Shown: positions 18,527 through 30,400 of the stretch, in pieces | Layout of the letters: every line of letters begins with the position of its first letter | Position numbering within the stretch: position 1 is the first letter of the stretch | NCBI GenBank assembly: GCA_002104985.1 | Contig: MCGO01000296.1 | Location: 1 to 37,903 of the forward strand | DNA: 37,903 bases | From: Rhizoclosmatium globosum | Taxonomy: Eukaryota; Chytridiomycota; Chytridiomycetes; Chytridiales; Chytriomycetaceae | Direction: 5' to 3' | Made by a program: the position numbers and the translations under genes | The notes under the pieces: model-generated | The model's input: the letters and a program-made list of their open reading frames with translations, nothing else | Database searches by the model: none | What the model was told of the DNA's origin: nothing

Positions 18527-21055
18527 TTAATGGTATAAACGCTTGTCTCGCATAGCCAAAACCTCCTTGGGTGCTGCAATCAACAAAGTTCCAACTTCTT
18601 CGCCACGAGTCTTTTTGTCTTCACCCAATCGAACGGCAATCTTTTCCATATGCCGACGAATACTGCGCGTACTATGGTCTGCATTCTTGATATCAGGTAT
18701 CAGAGATGTTATTGAGTTTCTCATGTGGAACAACATCATTAGGGGGGAATCCAGAATTCTGGCAACTCGATCCGTTCTTGGACTTCCACCAGAAGTCAAG
18801 GCCCACCGCAATAGCTGCATCGATTGCGTGACAAAACACAAAACCACGGAGGCAAGCATCAATGCAGAAACAGTCGGAGGAATATCAATAACGCCTGATG
18901 ATTGAACACCGGAATATCTACATATGGTAGAAGCGCTTCCATTATATTGCATCAAGAGGTAGTGGCTCATCGATCCCATCGCTCCAGATAGCGCCTCCCA
19001 CGTCATGTTGAGGTCATACTTCCCGCTGTAAGCATTTTCTTTACCCCATTGGAGCATATTTGAAACTAATCCAGCTTGAGTCGGATCATAATACGTTCCA
19101 TTCAAGCTGGCCGTAAACACTTCTGTAAACCATTCAGTCATTTCAATATGTTTTGATGTTGATCCCACGTGTCTAATAATATCATTGAAGTAGCGACCAT
19201 TGGAATCCACTGAATCTTTATGGAGTATTTGATCCTCCACTTGAATAAGATCAAGTTGTCCACCAGTCACCATCAACCACTCATCTGAAACAAATGTAAA
19301 CTTGACATGTCCTTCCCCAAGAACATATTTTACTTGACATTTTTGATGTACATCATACGCCGAGTAATCAGACCAAGAGTGAGTTCCAGCAGGAAATCGA
19401 AAAGACACCATGGCAACGTATTGGTTTGTCCAAAGTTCTGATTGCTCCAGAGACAATTGAATGCGTCCAGGATGTAGTGCATTCAATGTCGCGTTTGGGG
19501 TTAATGGTTTAGCATCCCCACAATTAACAGTGTAAAGATAAACGATTCCATCCCCTTCAACGTCAAACTGTCGGGATGGGGCAGAAAGTGGCCACGCAGC
19601 CCAACCGCCAATCAGTCCATCTTGCAATGGCAAACCATAATTGTACACAACAGATAAAGACGTATCTCCAGATAAAAACCCAGGCAAGTTACTCAAAAAT
19701 GTGGGTTTCGTGGGGTATGTCGCAGGGATGCAAGGAAAGTTGCCCAAGTCGGTGGTCACAGGAATCCACTGCATAAGCAAAATCAAATACCACATGCACC
19801 CTTCAACCACAAACATTGAAACTAAGTAAAGCTTTCGCAGTAATTTACCCTCGATTGGGTTGAACATGGATTGCGGAACAGCAACATAGGAGAGAGGAAC
19901 ACCTTTCCCCTTTTTTACCAACGCGCTTGCAACATATTCCTTGGCGATGAGCTGTGTAGCAAGTGTTCCACTGACGAGGCCGATTTTCCCAAGAGAACCC
20001 AGAATCGCATGCACCAAGTTATAAATTCCAATACTTGGAAGAGTCTTGCCGGCAATGAAGTTTACCAAGATGGCAATGAAAATCAAGTCGAGCGTGTGAA
20101 AAAATGTGAGCGTGTAGATTTGAAACTTTACCGAGACAGCACACGCGTACATGAAGAGGAATACTGGACTGTTTACTAGCATATTGTAGTACTTCTCATG
20201 CAGAGACATCATACGGCCAAGAAAGTCGCTTGATAAGTTCAACGAGGATCCATGCGATTTGATTGAGTTTCCGCGAGAGTTTGCGTTCTTTCCTACTGTC
20301 CCGCTGGCTCCGGCGTTGGAAGTTGAACGCGCGATTGAACCGGCCATTGCCATAAAGGAGGATCGTCGTGCCTTCCTTGGAGCCGACTCGGGAGCGGGGA
20401 GACTGTCCATTTGACTGGAATCTTTGAGAGGCTCCCTTGTATCTTTTTCTTGATATAACACAGGTGATTCAGAGTAAGAAGGTGGGCGTGGGATTTCTTT
20501 GGCAGTTGTTGGTCGAGATGCTTGTGGTCCTACATCAGCGATTTGTGATGCATCCGTCGCAATTACAGCAATAGACTTAGCAGCAGCAATAGAGGCAGCG
20601 ATTGCAGCAGCTTCCTCTTCTTCCTCCTCGTTTTGAGATAATATTCCAGTCGTTGTAGTTGTCGTTTTAGTATTAGGTTTAGACATGGATCGTTGCGACC
20701 CTTTCAGCGCCATTTGAGGAGACTTTTGGAGACTCATACTTCTCGATGGCTTTCGGGGGCCAGATCCGAGTGGTGAAGTTGTATCACCTCCAGAAGTTGT
20801 TCCTACACCAGATGAGTCTCTTGCGAGAGATACAACGCGTACAGAGCTGCTGCTGCTAGACGCCGGTTTTTTGTTGTTGGCGTCTACTTGATCTGCAAAA
20901 TGGAGTTTCATTCCAGACGGTAGCTTAGGCATCGGTTCTCCATGTTCAGCCAACATTCCTAACGGATTGTGCAGGATTGAGAGACTCTTTGACTTTTTCT
21001 TCTCCGTTGCAGGAAAGGCTGGGCCGTCCTCGGACGCGATAGGGACTTTCTTCAT
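18527..21055 (-). CDS. Large intronless membrane protein of unknown family (842 aa)
   Basis: This is one uninterrupted frame, unusual in an intron-rich window. Residues 1-280 are low complexity: Ser-rich basic segments, TTTTTT at 131-136, a run of Glu at 143-148 followed by an Ala-rich stretch, and several RxxS sites. Hydrophobic spans lie at about 296-318, 320-336, 345-372 and 407-430. A ~320-residue segment with Cys, Trp and NxT/NxS sites (NATL, NGTYY, NMTW, NGSA) looks extracellular or lumenal. A last span (ALMLASVVLCFVTQSM, ~757-779) precedes a basic cytosolic tail. I do not recognise the family; the topology suggests a surface sensor or receptor-like protein, but that is speculation. It lies 169 bases downstream of the TBP stop. 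Confidence 0.82.
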   Translation of the reverse strand: MKKVPIASEDGPAFPATEKKKSKSLSILHNPLGMLAEHGEPMPKLPSGMKLHFADQVDANNKKPASSSSSSVRVVSLARDSSGVGTTSGGDTTSPLGSGPRKPSRSMSLQKSPQMALKGSQRSMSKPNTKTTTTTTGILSQNEEEEEEAAAIAASIAAAKSIAVIATDASQIADVGPQASRPTTAKEIPRPPSYSESPVLYQEKDTREPLKDSSQMDSLPAPESAPRKARRSSFMAMAGSIARSTSNAGASGTVGKNANSRGNSIKSHGSSLNLSSDFLGRMMSLHEKYYNMLVNSPVFLFMYACAVSVKFQIYTLTFFHTLDLIFIAILVNFIAGKTLPSIGIYNLVHAILGSLGKIGLVSGTLATQLIAKEYVASALVKKGKGVPLSYVAVPQSMFNPIEGKLLRKLYLVSMFVVEGCMWYLILLMQWIPVTTDLGNFPCIPATYPTKPTFLSNLPGFLSGDTSLSVVYNYGLPLQDGLIGGWAAWPLSAPSRQFDVEGDGIVYLYTVNCGDAKPLTPNATLNALHPGRIQLSLEQSELWTNQYVAMVSFRFPAGTHSWSDYSAYDVHQKCQVKYVLGEGHVKFTFVSDEWLMVTGGQLDLIQVEDQILHKDSVDSNGRYFNDIIRHVGSTSKHIEMTEWFTEVFTASLNGTYYDPTQAGLVSNMLQWGKENAYSGKYDLNMTWEALSGAMGSMSHYLLMQYNGSASTICRYSGVQSSGVIDIPPTVSALMLASVVLCFVTQSMQLLRWALTSGGSPRTDRVARILDSPLMMLFHMRNSITSLIPDIKNADHSTRSIRRHMEKIAVRLGEDKKTRGEEVGTLLIAAPKEVLAMRDKRLYH

Positions 21056-21224
21056 CTGTGTGTTGTTTTTGGTTGGAAATCACAAAAAATTGGGCAATCT
21101 CTTGTTTAATAAGTGGTGACGAGCAGTTTGTACAATTATATTTTATCGCTTCGGAAGAATGATAAGAAAAAGAAGGCCAAGAATGGGTGTGTTCACGAAA
21201 TTCACACACGAGGACCAACTCCCA

Positions 21225-22156
21225 TTATTGCACTTTACGAAATGCTGCATAGAGTAATTTAAGCTTATTTCCATAATCATGAACAAGACTCACATTGTAG
21301 CACTGGGTAGATACGCTCGAAAGCTTCATAAATCTCAGTTCGCAACTTGGCCCCAGTCAAGACAATTTTCCCAGATACAAACACGAGTAACACAATTTTA
21401 GGTTTTTCCATACGATAAATAAGGCCAGGAAACAGTTCTGGCTCGTACTGTCATCAAGTTGATATCAGCTGAAAGTTCCAGATCTGTGCCAGCGAATACA
21501 TCTCAAAAAACATACTCACACTGCTGAAATCTCCGTGAGAGTACGCCAATCCTTCCAAACGAATTGGAAACTTGACGTCACAAGAACCAACAATATTCTG
21601 AATCTTAAAGTCTGTGAATTTGGCAGCGAATCCAAGCTTCTGAATAATACGGGCATATTTTCGGGCTGCTAGGCGAGATAGATCTTCACTCTTTGCTCCA
21701 GTAATAACCATTTTGCCCGAGGAGAAGATGAGTGCCGTTGTTTTGGGATCACGAATACGCATAATGACGGCCGCGAAACGCTGGATGACAGAGAAGCCCA
21801 ATGGAAATAAAGTCGGTGTAAATTGACGTAGGTTAGGTGTATTTAGCGAGGGGAAAGATTGGAAGGTGGTGTCAGCAAACTGGGAGAACCAAGAAACCAC
21901 CCACCTTTGGGTTATACTCGGCATTTCTCGCCCTTAATGCAATAGTTTTCAAGTCGAGTTTGACGTCCAGGTTCACAGTTGCTACGACGTTCCTATTGGA
22001 AGAGGTGGGGCGTGAGTACCATCGACAAGTACCACCAACGGGTGCGGCCCCGCAGAGAGCAAGCACGTACTGCAGCACCGGAGTAATCCCAGAGGTCCAC
22101 TGCATCGTTCCACCGGGCGTCTGGGCTGCGACGGGAGTGGGAGCGACTTCGGCCAT
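21225..22156 (-). CDS. TATA-binding protein (TBP)
   Basis: Exons 22156-22071, 21992-21905, 21780-21520, 21447-21294 and 21244-21225 give 202 residues. After a short 20-25 residue N-terminus comes the conserved saddle with two repeats: [58 protein letters not shown], then [48 protein letters not shown] and the end FRKVQ. TBP nucleates preinitiation complexes for RNA polymerases I, II and III. Four introns measure 78, 124, 72 and 49 bases; the second is longer than the local norm. The N-terminus is very short compared with animal TBPs, like yeast and protist forms. The start codon is 48 bases from that of the divergent TLS1-like gene. Confidence 0.97.
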
Positions 22157-22204
22157 CGTCGCTGGTTTTTGCAAAGAAGTTTGTTCAAAGAAAGACAGAG
22201 AAGG
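22157..22204. promoter_or_regulatory. 48-bp bidirectional promoter between TBP and TLS1-like gene
   Basis: The two ATG codons are separated by only 48 bases, rich in AAAGAAAG/TTTCTTT-like sequence. There is no TATA box. The core promoters and 5' leaders must overlap, or one mRNA must start inside the other gene's coding region. Confidence 0.5.
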
Positions 22205-23283
22205 ATGCCGCCCCAGAAACGCCTGCGTCAGAGAGAACCAGATTCGGACGAGGAACAAGGCGAAACTAAGACAGACGAAGTACGTTGGACTTGGGTATTG
22301 GACAGTGTTTGACCTGACGCCTGGTTCAGATATCAGTGGCAGAGGTGCTCGAACTGCGGAAACTGAAGAAGAGATCGCACGGCGTCGATGCTCCGGCTTT
22401 GCTGCGTGGAGATCCGTGGCTTATTAAACAGCGGGAGGAGGAAGAGAGGCTCAGGAAGAAGAAGGCGGCTGACGACCCCTGGAGACTAAAGACTGGTGGA
22501 CTCGTTGATTTGGATGGAGTGAAAGGCTCAAAGTGAGTGAACGCTTGTCAGGAAGTCTGTGTTGATGCGGAATGCTGCAGAATGGCGTTTGGTGAAGAAT
22601 CCACATCACTCAAAGGACCAGGTTTTGCAACAGCTTCAAATACTATGGACACGGAAAAGAAAATGTAAGGCGATTGTTATGGGATCAATAGCAGCTGAGC
22701 GGTTGTGGTACAGGCAAGAATTCATTGAACGGGAACTCAAAAAGCGATTAAGTGGTGAAGGAAGGGCAGACTCAAATGATTCGTTAGATAAAGATAAGGA
22801 CAGTGACAAGAGCCTCAACGATACAGACGCGTCGAAACCTGTGGTTGAAGGAAACGTTGCCTTCTCAGCAGCTATGCTCACATCTATTCCTGTTGTCGAT
22901 CTCGGAGTAGCACCAAAGTTGAAGAACATCGAAGAAACGGAGAGGGCCCGACGCGATATGATGCTGGGAAAGTTGGCAGCTGATGATGGAAACAAGTTAT
23001 CTGGTGCAATGAATGTTTCGGCGTCAAATCGATGTATGTATCACATCAGTCAATTTAGCAAGTATGTACTCACTGCGTTGAACAGTCTACCGAGGTCAAC
23101 CGAGCAATTCCAAAGGATCTCAATCAGCAGAAACGAAAAGTGGCAATCAAAAGTTTGATCGAAGGACGATGGCGACGGGTAGGGATGAAGTGCCACTCAA
23201 ATCAAACTAATTCCTTGTCGATAGATGATCTGGTAATGCAGAATTTTAAGAAGCGAAATCTTCCAGGGAACAAGCGAAAGTAA
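22205..23283 (+). CDS. TLS1/C9orf78-family spliceosome-associated protein
   Basis: Exons 22205-22279, 22330-22532, 22581-22664, 22714-23033, 23086-23178 and 23225-23283 join to 277 residues. Matches to the human C9orf78 / S. pombe Tls1 family (hepatocellular carcinoma-associated antigen 59) run in order: basic acidic start [86 protein letters not shown] and the end [14 protein letters not shown]. These proteins bind the splicing helicase Brr2 and influence splice-site choice; in fission yeast they affect telomere length through splicing. Exon 5 is open in two frames. The chosen one ends in ATDD, as in the human protein. A central Asp/Ser/Lys-rich insert is lineage-specific. Confidence 0.88.
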
Positions 23284-23365
23284 AGTTTATTGAGTTCTTG
23301 AAGAAATTTGAAAATAAACGTAAATGAAAGCCAGAGTGGGTGCTGTTGAACTAAAATAATGTCTA

Positions 23366-26300
23366 TCATTTGCCAGTGGACCATCTGCAATGATAGTTAG
23401 TTGATTTGATAAAATCGAGTTATATATCGCACCTTGTCGGGTGCATCTGGAGTCCAGCAATGTCAGGATTAACGTCAGCGGGGAAGACTAATTGTTGTTT
23501 TTTGTTAGAAGATGGCAAATAATCCGTATGACATACATTTGCGAATAATGACAAGACGAATGGTCACATAAAGAATGATAAACGCGCCGTAAGCAATTCC
23601 AATAAGCCAGTAAAGAGGGCTAAGATTTTGTGACGTTCCGAAAATAGCTGTTGTCATAAAGATTTAGTAATTTTTTCTGATTTCGTCAATACCCACTCAA
23701 AACTCCAGGAGTGTAGACAATAAAACCAGCGAACGCTGCTCCAGTCAAAACACTGATGAATGTTGCTGGATTACTGACAACGTATCTTCCGAAAGGCAAC
23801 GTCGTTTTGCATTTGCAGGCAAACAGATTGAAACATTGCTGTGCCATTAAGCTAAACGAAGTCAATAAGCAAAAAATAATCGAGATAACGTTGTTACGAA
23901 CCAAAAGTAAAAAGCAGATTGAGCTTGGGCAAGAGCTTCGGCTTGGAACGCGTCATTCTATGATAAAACGGTGAAAACTCGTAACGAAAATATACTTCCT
24001 TACCATTAAGACTCCGTTTATATTAGTGTAGTTTGGAGCTCCAGATGCGAAATAGGCTGTATTGATGCTCTGCATAGTCTTGGCATCATAAGGTGTGATC
24101 TGGAATTGAGTTCCATCCGTGTACTTCGCGGAGTATAAGACTGTAAAGAAGGCTGTTGCACTTCCGATGAACTCAATAATGCCAGCTTCTAAATATGCCC
24201 AACTGATTGAGTTTCCATCGACCATAATTTCTCCATCGGGCTTCTCCATTTTACGCTTCCAGTATCTTGATGATCCAAGCTTTTTAAATGCTAGAGCGGT
24301 TTTCTGACTGAAGGTAAGTTCAGGGGCGCCTTCTTCTTGGGAAAATCCATCCTCGATGTCTTCTGCCTTACGCTTGCGAAGTTTTTCAATAGATTCTGCT
24401 GTAACTGGGCGACGAGGTGGCTGCTTCATAAGGAAGTCTGACTCGGGAGGTTCCCATGCGTAAGACAACGAGGCGCAAAGCTCGAATCCAAGATCAACGA
24501 CGAGAATTTGAAGAGGACTAATCATAATTGGGATAGGGACACAAACCCACAACACAAATGGAATAACTTCGGGCATAGTGTGAGTAACGGTGTACTTGAT
24601 ACATTTCTTGAGATTGGCAAAAATAAGGCGTCCTTCTTTGATTCCCTTCACGGTCGAGGCGAAGTTGTCGTCAAGCAAAATCATCGATGCAGCTTCCTTG
24701 CTGACATCAGATCCGGAAAGGTTCATGGCAATACCCAAATCAGCCTTCTTGAGAGCAGGCGAGTCGTTGACTCCGTCACCCGTCACTCCGACGATATGAC
24801 CAAGCGACTGGGCGCGCTTGACAATCTGCAACTTGTGTTTTGGACTTGTACGTGCGAAGATGATCTGTGAGAGCAGTTGGTAAACAGGACGGGGATGAAT
24901 AAAGACAAACCTCTTCCTTGGAAAAGATGTTGTCCCAATCGGCATCAGTTAGAGAATCAATTTTTTCTCCATGAATAACGATAGCGTGAATTTCATCTTC
25001 TCTAATAGTGTTTATGTCACGCCCAGTCTTCTTTGCATGAAGCTCTTTAGTATCAGAAAGCATCAAGTTGATCTTTCGGCCAATAGCTTCAGCGGTAAGA
25101 GGGTGATCTCCAGTAACCATCATAATCTTGACACCTGCAGCACGACTGTGTCCAATAGCTTCTCGAACTCCGTGTTTTGGTGGATCTTCCAAACTTGCCA
25201 ACCCAACAAATGTCAAACCGGTCTAACGATGAGATTAGAATCTGGTGAAAGTTATTCAAAGATACTTACCGATGGGTATGTCTTTGGTTCCTTGGTAAAA
25301 ACAAAGTCTGCTGGATACTCTGATCCGGGCAAGTTCAACATAGCAAACGCCAAGACACGATGACCCTTTCCAGCCATGTACTCATACTTGTTAGTGAACT
25401 CGTCTTGGTGGCTTTGCTCCATTGGAATAGCTTTTCCGTCCTTCAAGATGGTCGTACAGATTCGAAGAATACGCTCGGGAGCTCCCTTCATAAACAAAGT
25501 CAACGGTCCATCCGCATGAGCCTTTTGGTGAATTGCCATGTGCCATTTGTTTTCGGAGTTGAAGGGAATCTCAAACACTTTTGGATATTGATCGTTGAGT
25601 TTGTCAATGTTCAAGAGTTTCTGGGCGGCGAAACGGAAGAGACCCGATTCAGTAGCATCTCCGGTGATGGTTCGTTGGTCAACTGGGACATCCGTACGAT
25701 CGAATCTAAGTTGGTAGATTGTAAGAAGGCCGAAGATAATTTCTTATAGAAACTTACCTGGCACGGGAACACATTGCCGAAATGTGCAGGATTTCTTGAA
25801 TTCCACTTGCTTCAAAGTCGAAAGGACTCTCCTCGGGTGGCAGATTCGACGAGGATGATTGGGCACTGAAGAGTTTTAACCCACACCAAAAGTTTGTGGC
25901 TGTCATTTGATTCATAGTCAAAGTACCCGTTTTATCAGTTGCCAAGAGTGTGATGGCACCGAGTGTTTCTACACCACGGAGATCTTTTACCAAAACCTGT
26001 TGTCCAGCCATTCGCTTCGCAGCGATGGTCAAGAGCATGGTAATGGTGGCTGGAAGTCCTTGAGGTACCCATCCAACCAGCACACCGATAGCAAAGTTGA
26101 GGGCAAAAGAAATCTTTCCAGTCTTGACTTGAGAAATAATGAAGAAGATGATAGCTGTGAGAACTGCAACCCCTCCGATCAAAGCGACAAAGTTGTTGAT
26201 TCTAGATCGTCTGTTAAGTAACGCAGCAGAAAATAAGCGCCTTACTCGACCGTCATCGGACTTGGGGCTTTGTGTTCTCCTTGAGTCAAACCTGCGATCT

Positions 26301-27232
26301 GCCCCAAGACAGTGTTGTCACCGCATCGAATAACAACACCATAACATTCTCCATTGACTGCCAAAGTTCCATTGAAGGCCAAATTAGTAGCCTCAAGGGG
26401 ACTGTGCATGGAGTTCGTTGCCATTCTATCTTGCGGTTCAGCTTCTCCAGTTAACGAAGAGTTGTCGACTTTAAAGTCCGTGGCATTGATAATGTAGATG
26501 TCTGCTGGAAGCTTATCTCCCATTCTAACGAACACGACGTCACCGAGAACTAATTCTGAAGCTGGTAGATTTTTTAGTTGTCCTTCGCGAACGGCTTGAC
26601 TCTTAGAAGGAATCATGTTCTGAAGAAAACTCTGAGTTTTTCATGGTATAAATAAAACTTTCAGTCACCATAAATCCTGCGAGGGCTTTTTCAGAGGCCA
26701 TCAGCTGGACAAATTCAATCAGGGCATTCAAGATGGCGACTGCGATCAGAATAACTCCAGTGTAGACCTAATATTAATGTTTCATTAGCATATGAAAGCT
26801 TTTAAATAATGGCCAAACCGTGATGATTCCGTTGCCCACAGGATCAATACCTGCAAACAAGTTCAATGTGTGCGGGAGAGGAATTTTAAAACCAACCATA
26901 GACGACAAACTGAGCCACTCCACAAAACAAAAGCAAAGCATTAAATATATTGAAGAGGCACTCCAGATATAAGAAGATAGGTGACTTCTTCTTCGGAGGT
27001 GAAAGAATATTGGGTCCGTTTTCTTCCAATCTCTTCTTTGCTTCCGCGTCTGTCAGCCCTTTGCTGGTTTGTGGCTTTGAGCTCTCAAAAGATGTTTTGT
27101 GACGATCTTGGAGCTGTTCGAACGTGAGCATATGCTCATCCTAACAAAAAATTAGTTTGACACTTCACGCTACCACACACGTACGATATCGAGCTTCTTC
27201 TCGGCTCCTTTCTTTTTTGGATCCGGGCTCAT
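23366..27232 (-). CDS. P2C-type P-ATPase (Na,K/H,K-ATPase alpha-like), copy A
   Basis: Starts at the ATG at 27232 ([16 protein letters not shown]) and ends LQMHPTRWSTGK with the stop at 23366; roughly ten introns of 44-60 bases interrupt it. In order: cytosolic N-terminus, M1-M2, actuator domain with LTGEAEPQ, M3-M4, phosphorylation motif ATDKTGTLT, nucleotide domain with KGAPERIL, hinge [18 protein letters not shown], and M5-M10. It is a cation pump driven by ATP, probably at the plasma membrane. Relative to animal Na,K-ATPase, M4 has VPQGL instead of VPEGL, M5 has YTVTHTMPE instead of YTLTSNIPE, M6 has DLGFE instead of DLGTD, and M8 has QQCFN instead of QWAD. The beta-subunit-contact motif SYGQ is absent. 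The transported ion cannot be assumed to be Na+ and K+. It lies in tandem with copy B, 196 bases downstream of it. Confidence 0.93.
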
Positions 27233-27428
27233 GATTTGATCGTTCAAGAGACGGGTTTGGAAGGAGCTTTTGGCCAAGAATTGTCACCGAAAATCAAAAG
27301 AAGGAAGGACGGACGGTCTGGGAGTACTTACTCCCGACATCACGAAGAAAACTGAAGAATTTATTGAGAGAGTTGAGAAAGAAATTAAAATAAAAGAAAC
27401 TTCTGAGTTTGTTCGGTTCTTCTGTCAG

Positions 27429-30400
27429 TTATTTCCCACCTGTCGACCAACGAGTAGGGAACATTTGAAGGCCTGGTATATCCTCCGTAAATTTGATGGG
27501 CGAAAAATGACGCTTAATGAGTATGCGGATAATGGCATAGAGGTATAACACAACTCCAGAAGCCATACCAATCAACCATGTGTAGGGAGTAAGCCTCCAA
27601 TTAGTCAAAAACGCAACATTAACTGGAGGAATATAAACAATCAGAAGTGAGAATATTCCGCCAACGAAAATTCCGAGGAAGGAGTATTTGTTTTGGAACA
27701 TAAATGGTCCCCATGGATTAGATAGACGGGCTTTGCAGATAAAGTGGTTGAAGCACTGTTGAAACATCAATCCAAGGTAAAAAGCAGACTGTCCAAAAGA
27801 AAGGGCATCGTTTTGCGCGTCCACAGATACATAACGAATTGAATTTCCTGTGGTTATATTGTAATCATTTCCCGACAATCCCCAGTTTCCTCCAAATTGA
27901 TAAGTCTCGTATGGTGTAATTCCGTAGTGATACCACATCGCGAAGAAAAAGCAGGCTAAGCAACCAATGGTTTCAATGGATCCAGCTTCAACATACGCAT
28001 ATGAAAGTACATCCCAGTCAATGAGTACTTCGTCCTCGTTCTTTTCAAATGCTTCAGACCAAAATCTTTTGGTGAAAGGCTTCTTGATTGCTTTACCAAA
28101 TTTGGTAAGTACAGACAGTTCTTGTTCATCCAAGTCTTTCCCGTTGTTCTCAGCTATATCAAGAGCTCTACGACGATACAATCTTTCAATAGACTCGGGA
28201 GTTACAGGCTTTCGAGGTGGTAACTTCATGAGACCGGCTGGATTTTCTGAGACATCCCACGCATATGACAACGCAATGAACAGCTCGAAACCGAGGTCCA
28301 CGACCAAAATTAGGATAGATGATAATGGTAAGGGGAGAGGGATAATAATGTAGAACAAGTTCGCCCAGACTTCGGGCATCGTGTGAGTGATAACATATTG
28401 AACCGACTTCTTCAAGTTTTGGAAAATCAGTCGACCTTCTTCAATGCCGGAGACGGCTGAAGCAAAGTTGTCGTCGAGCAAAATCATAGCTGCGGCTTCC
28501 TTAGAAACGTCAGATCCAGAAATGTTCATAGAAATTCCTAAATCAGCTTTCTTCAAAGCCGGCGAATCATTAACTCCATCTCCAGTGACACCTACGATAT
28601 GACCACGACTTTGTGCGCGTTTGACAATATCAAGTTTGTGCTTGGGAGAGGTTCGAGCGAAGATTATTTCGTCTTTACTGAAGATATTTTCCCAATCACT
28701 GTCGGTCAGGCCATCGATAGTATCCCCGTGAATGACGATTGCGTGTACTTCAGATTCCGGTACTTGAGACTCAGAGACTCCGCGTTTTTTTGCTACAAGT
28801 GCCTTTGTGTCAGTCAACATCAAGTTAATCTTGCGTCCAATAGCTTCTGCAGTTAACGGATGGTCACCAGTAACCATCATCACCCGAATTCCAGCTGCAC
28901 GACACTTTCCAATGGCTTCTCTAACTCCATGCTTTGGTGGGTCTTCCAATGAGGTCAAACCAAGGAAAGTAAAGTCGGACGTAGGATAGTTGATGGGATC
29001 TTTCTTGAACTCAAAGTTGGCGGGGAACTCTGACTCTGGCAGTGCGAGACAAGCGAATGCCAGGACTCTGTGGCCTTTAGAAGCAAACAAAGTATACATT
29101 TCTTCAAATTGAGCATTATGCTCTGCTGTCAAAGGAACAGCTTGAGTTCCGTCGTGGATTGTTTTACAGATCTTCAATACTCGTTCTGGAGCACCCTTGA
29201 TATACAGCATCAGCGATCCTGTTGCGTGTTTCTTTTTGTGGATCGTCATGGCCCACTTGTTGGTGGAGTTGAAAGGGATTTCAAAGACTTTCGGATACGT
29301 GTCCAACGCGGTATCGTAATTTGGCAGCTTAAGAGCGGCAAAACGGATCAATCCAGCTTCAGTTGCGTCTCCAAGAACTTCTCGAGTAGCGATTGGCCCT
29401 TCTTTGCTGGTAAACTTAGCGGTTGGGTTGATGGCAGCTGCGTGTAGAAGCTCCTCTGTGGCAGCAGAGTCTTTGAGTTCGAACTGTTTGGCAATTTGAG
29501 CTTCTGCTGAACCTTGCGGAAGATTTTGGGCATAATAAAGCTTCAGTCCAGTCCAAAGGAACGTGAGTGTCATTTGATTACGGGTCAAGGTTCCAGTTTT
29601 GTCGGTGGCAAGTAACGTGATAGCTCCCAGTGTCTCGACTCCTTGAAGATCTTTACACAAGACTTGTCGCTTTGCCATACGCGCCGCAGCGATAGTCAAC
29701 AGCATTGTAACAGTGGCAGGGAGACCTTCCGGAACAACTGATACGGCATTCAGTAAAGGAAGTTACGAAATACAGGTGCTTACATCCAACAAAAGTTCCA
29801 ATCGCAAAGTTGAGAGAGTTGGAGATTCCTTGGTTCTTCACAGTCATGGCCACGGCAAAGAATACAATGGCAGTGATTCCAGCAATGAGGGCAATTAACT
29901 TGACAAAGTGATCAATTTCAACAGACAGAGGAGACTCACGACGCTCTTCGTTCGCAGTCAAAGAAGCAATTTGACCAATCATTGTGTTGTCACCGGTTCG
30001 AATAACAAGACCATATCCGTTTCCAGTAACAGCCATAGTACTATTAAAAGCAATATTCGTAGCTTCGAGTGGGTTGTCGTGACTATTCTTGTTGCTTCGT
30101 TCCTGTGGCTCAGCTTCCCCAGTCAATGACGAATTGTCGACTTTCAAATCAGTGGCGGCCAGAATAAAGACGTCGGCAGGAATTTTGTCACCGGAGCGGA
30201 TAACGACGATGTCTCCGAGGACAAGGTCTTTTGCTGAGATTTGCTGAGTTTGACTGTCACGAATCACGTAGCATTGGGCGGGAATCATATTCTAGGAATG
30301 AGGAGACAATTAAATTTGGCTCGATTGTAGATAAAGAGTACTCACCAGGAAAGATTCCAGGATGGCTGCAGATTTTTGTTGCTGGTAAAACTCAATCGAC

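Noticed and set aside
19576..20179. Plus-strand frames opposite the 842-aa protein
   Set aside because: Short shadows of the long minus-strand coding frame.
23086..23178. Alternative frame of TLS1 exon 5 ([15 protein letters not shown])
   Set aside because: It looks protein-like, but only the other frame continues NRFY from exon 4 and joins to [12 protein letters not shown], which matches the human protein.
27270..27548. 92-codon plus-strand frame between the two ATPase genes
   Set aside because: It runs antisense into the C-terminus of copy B and has no recognisable feature.
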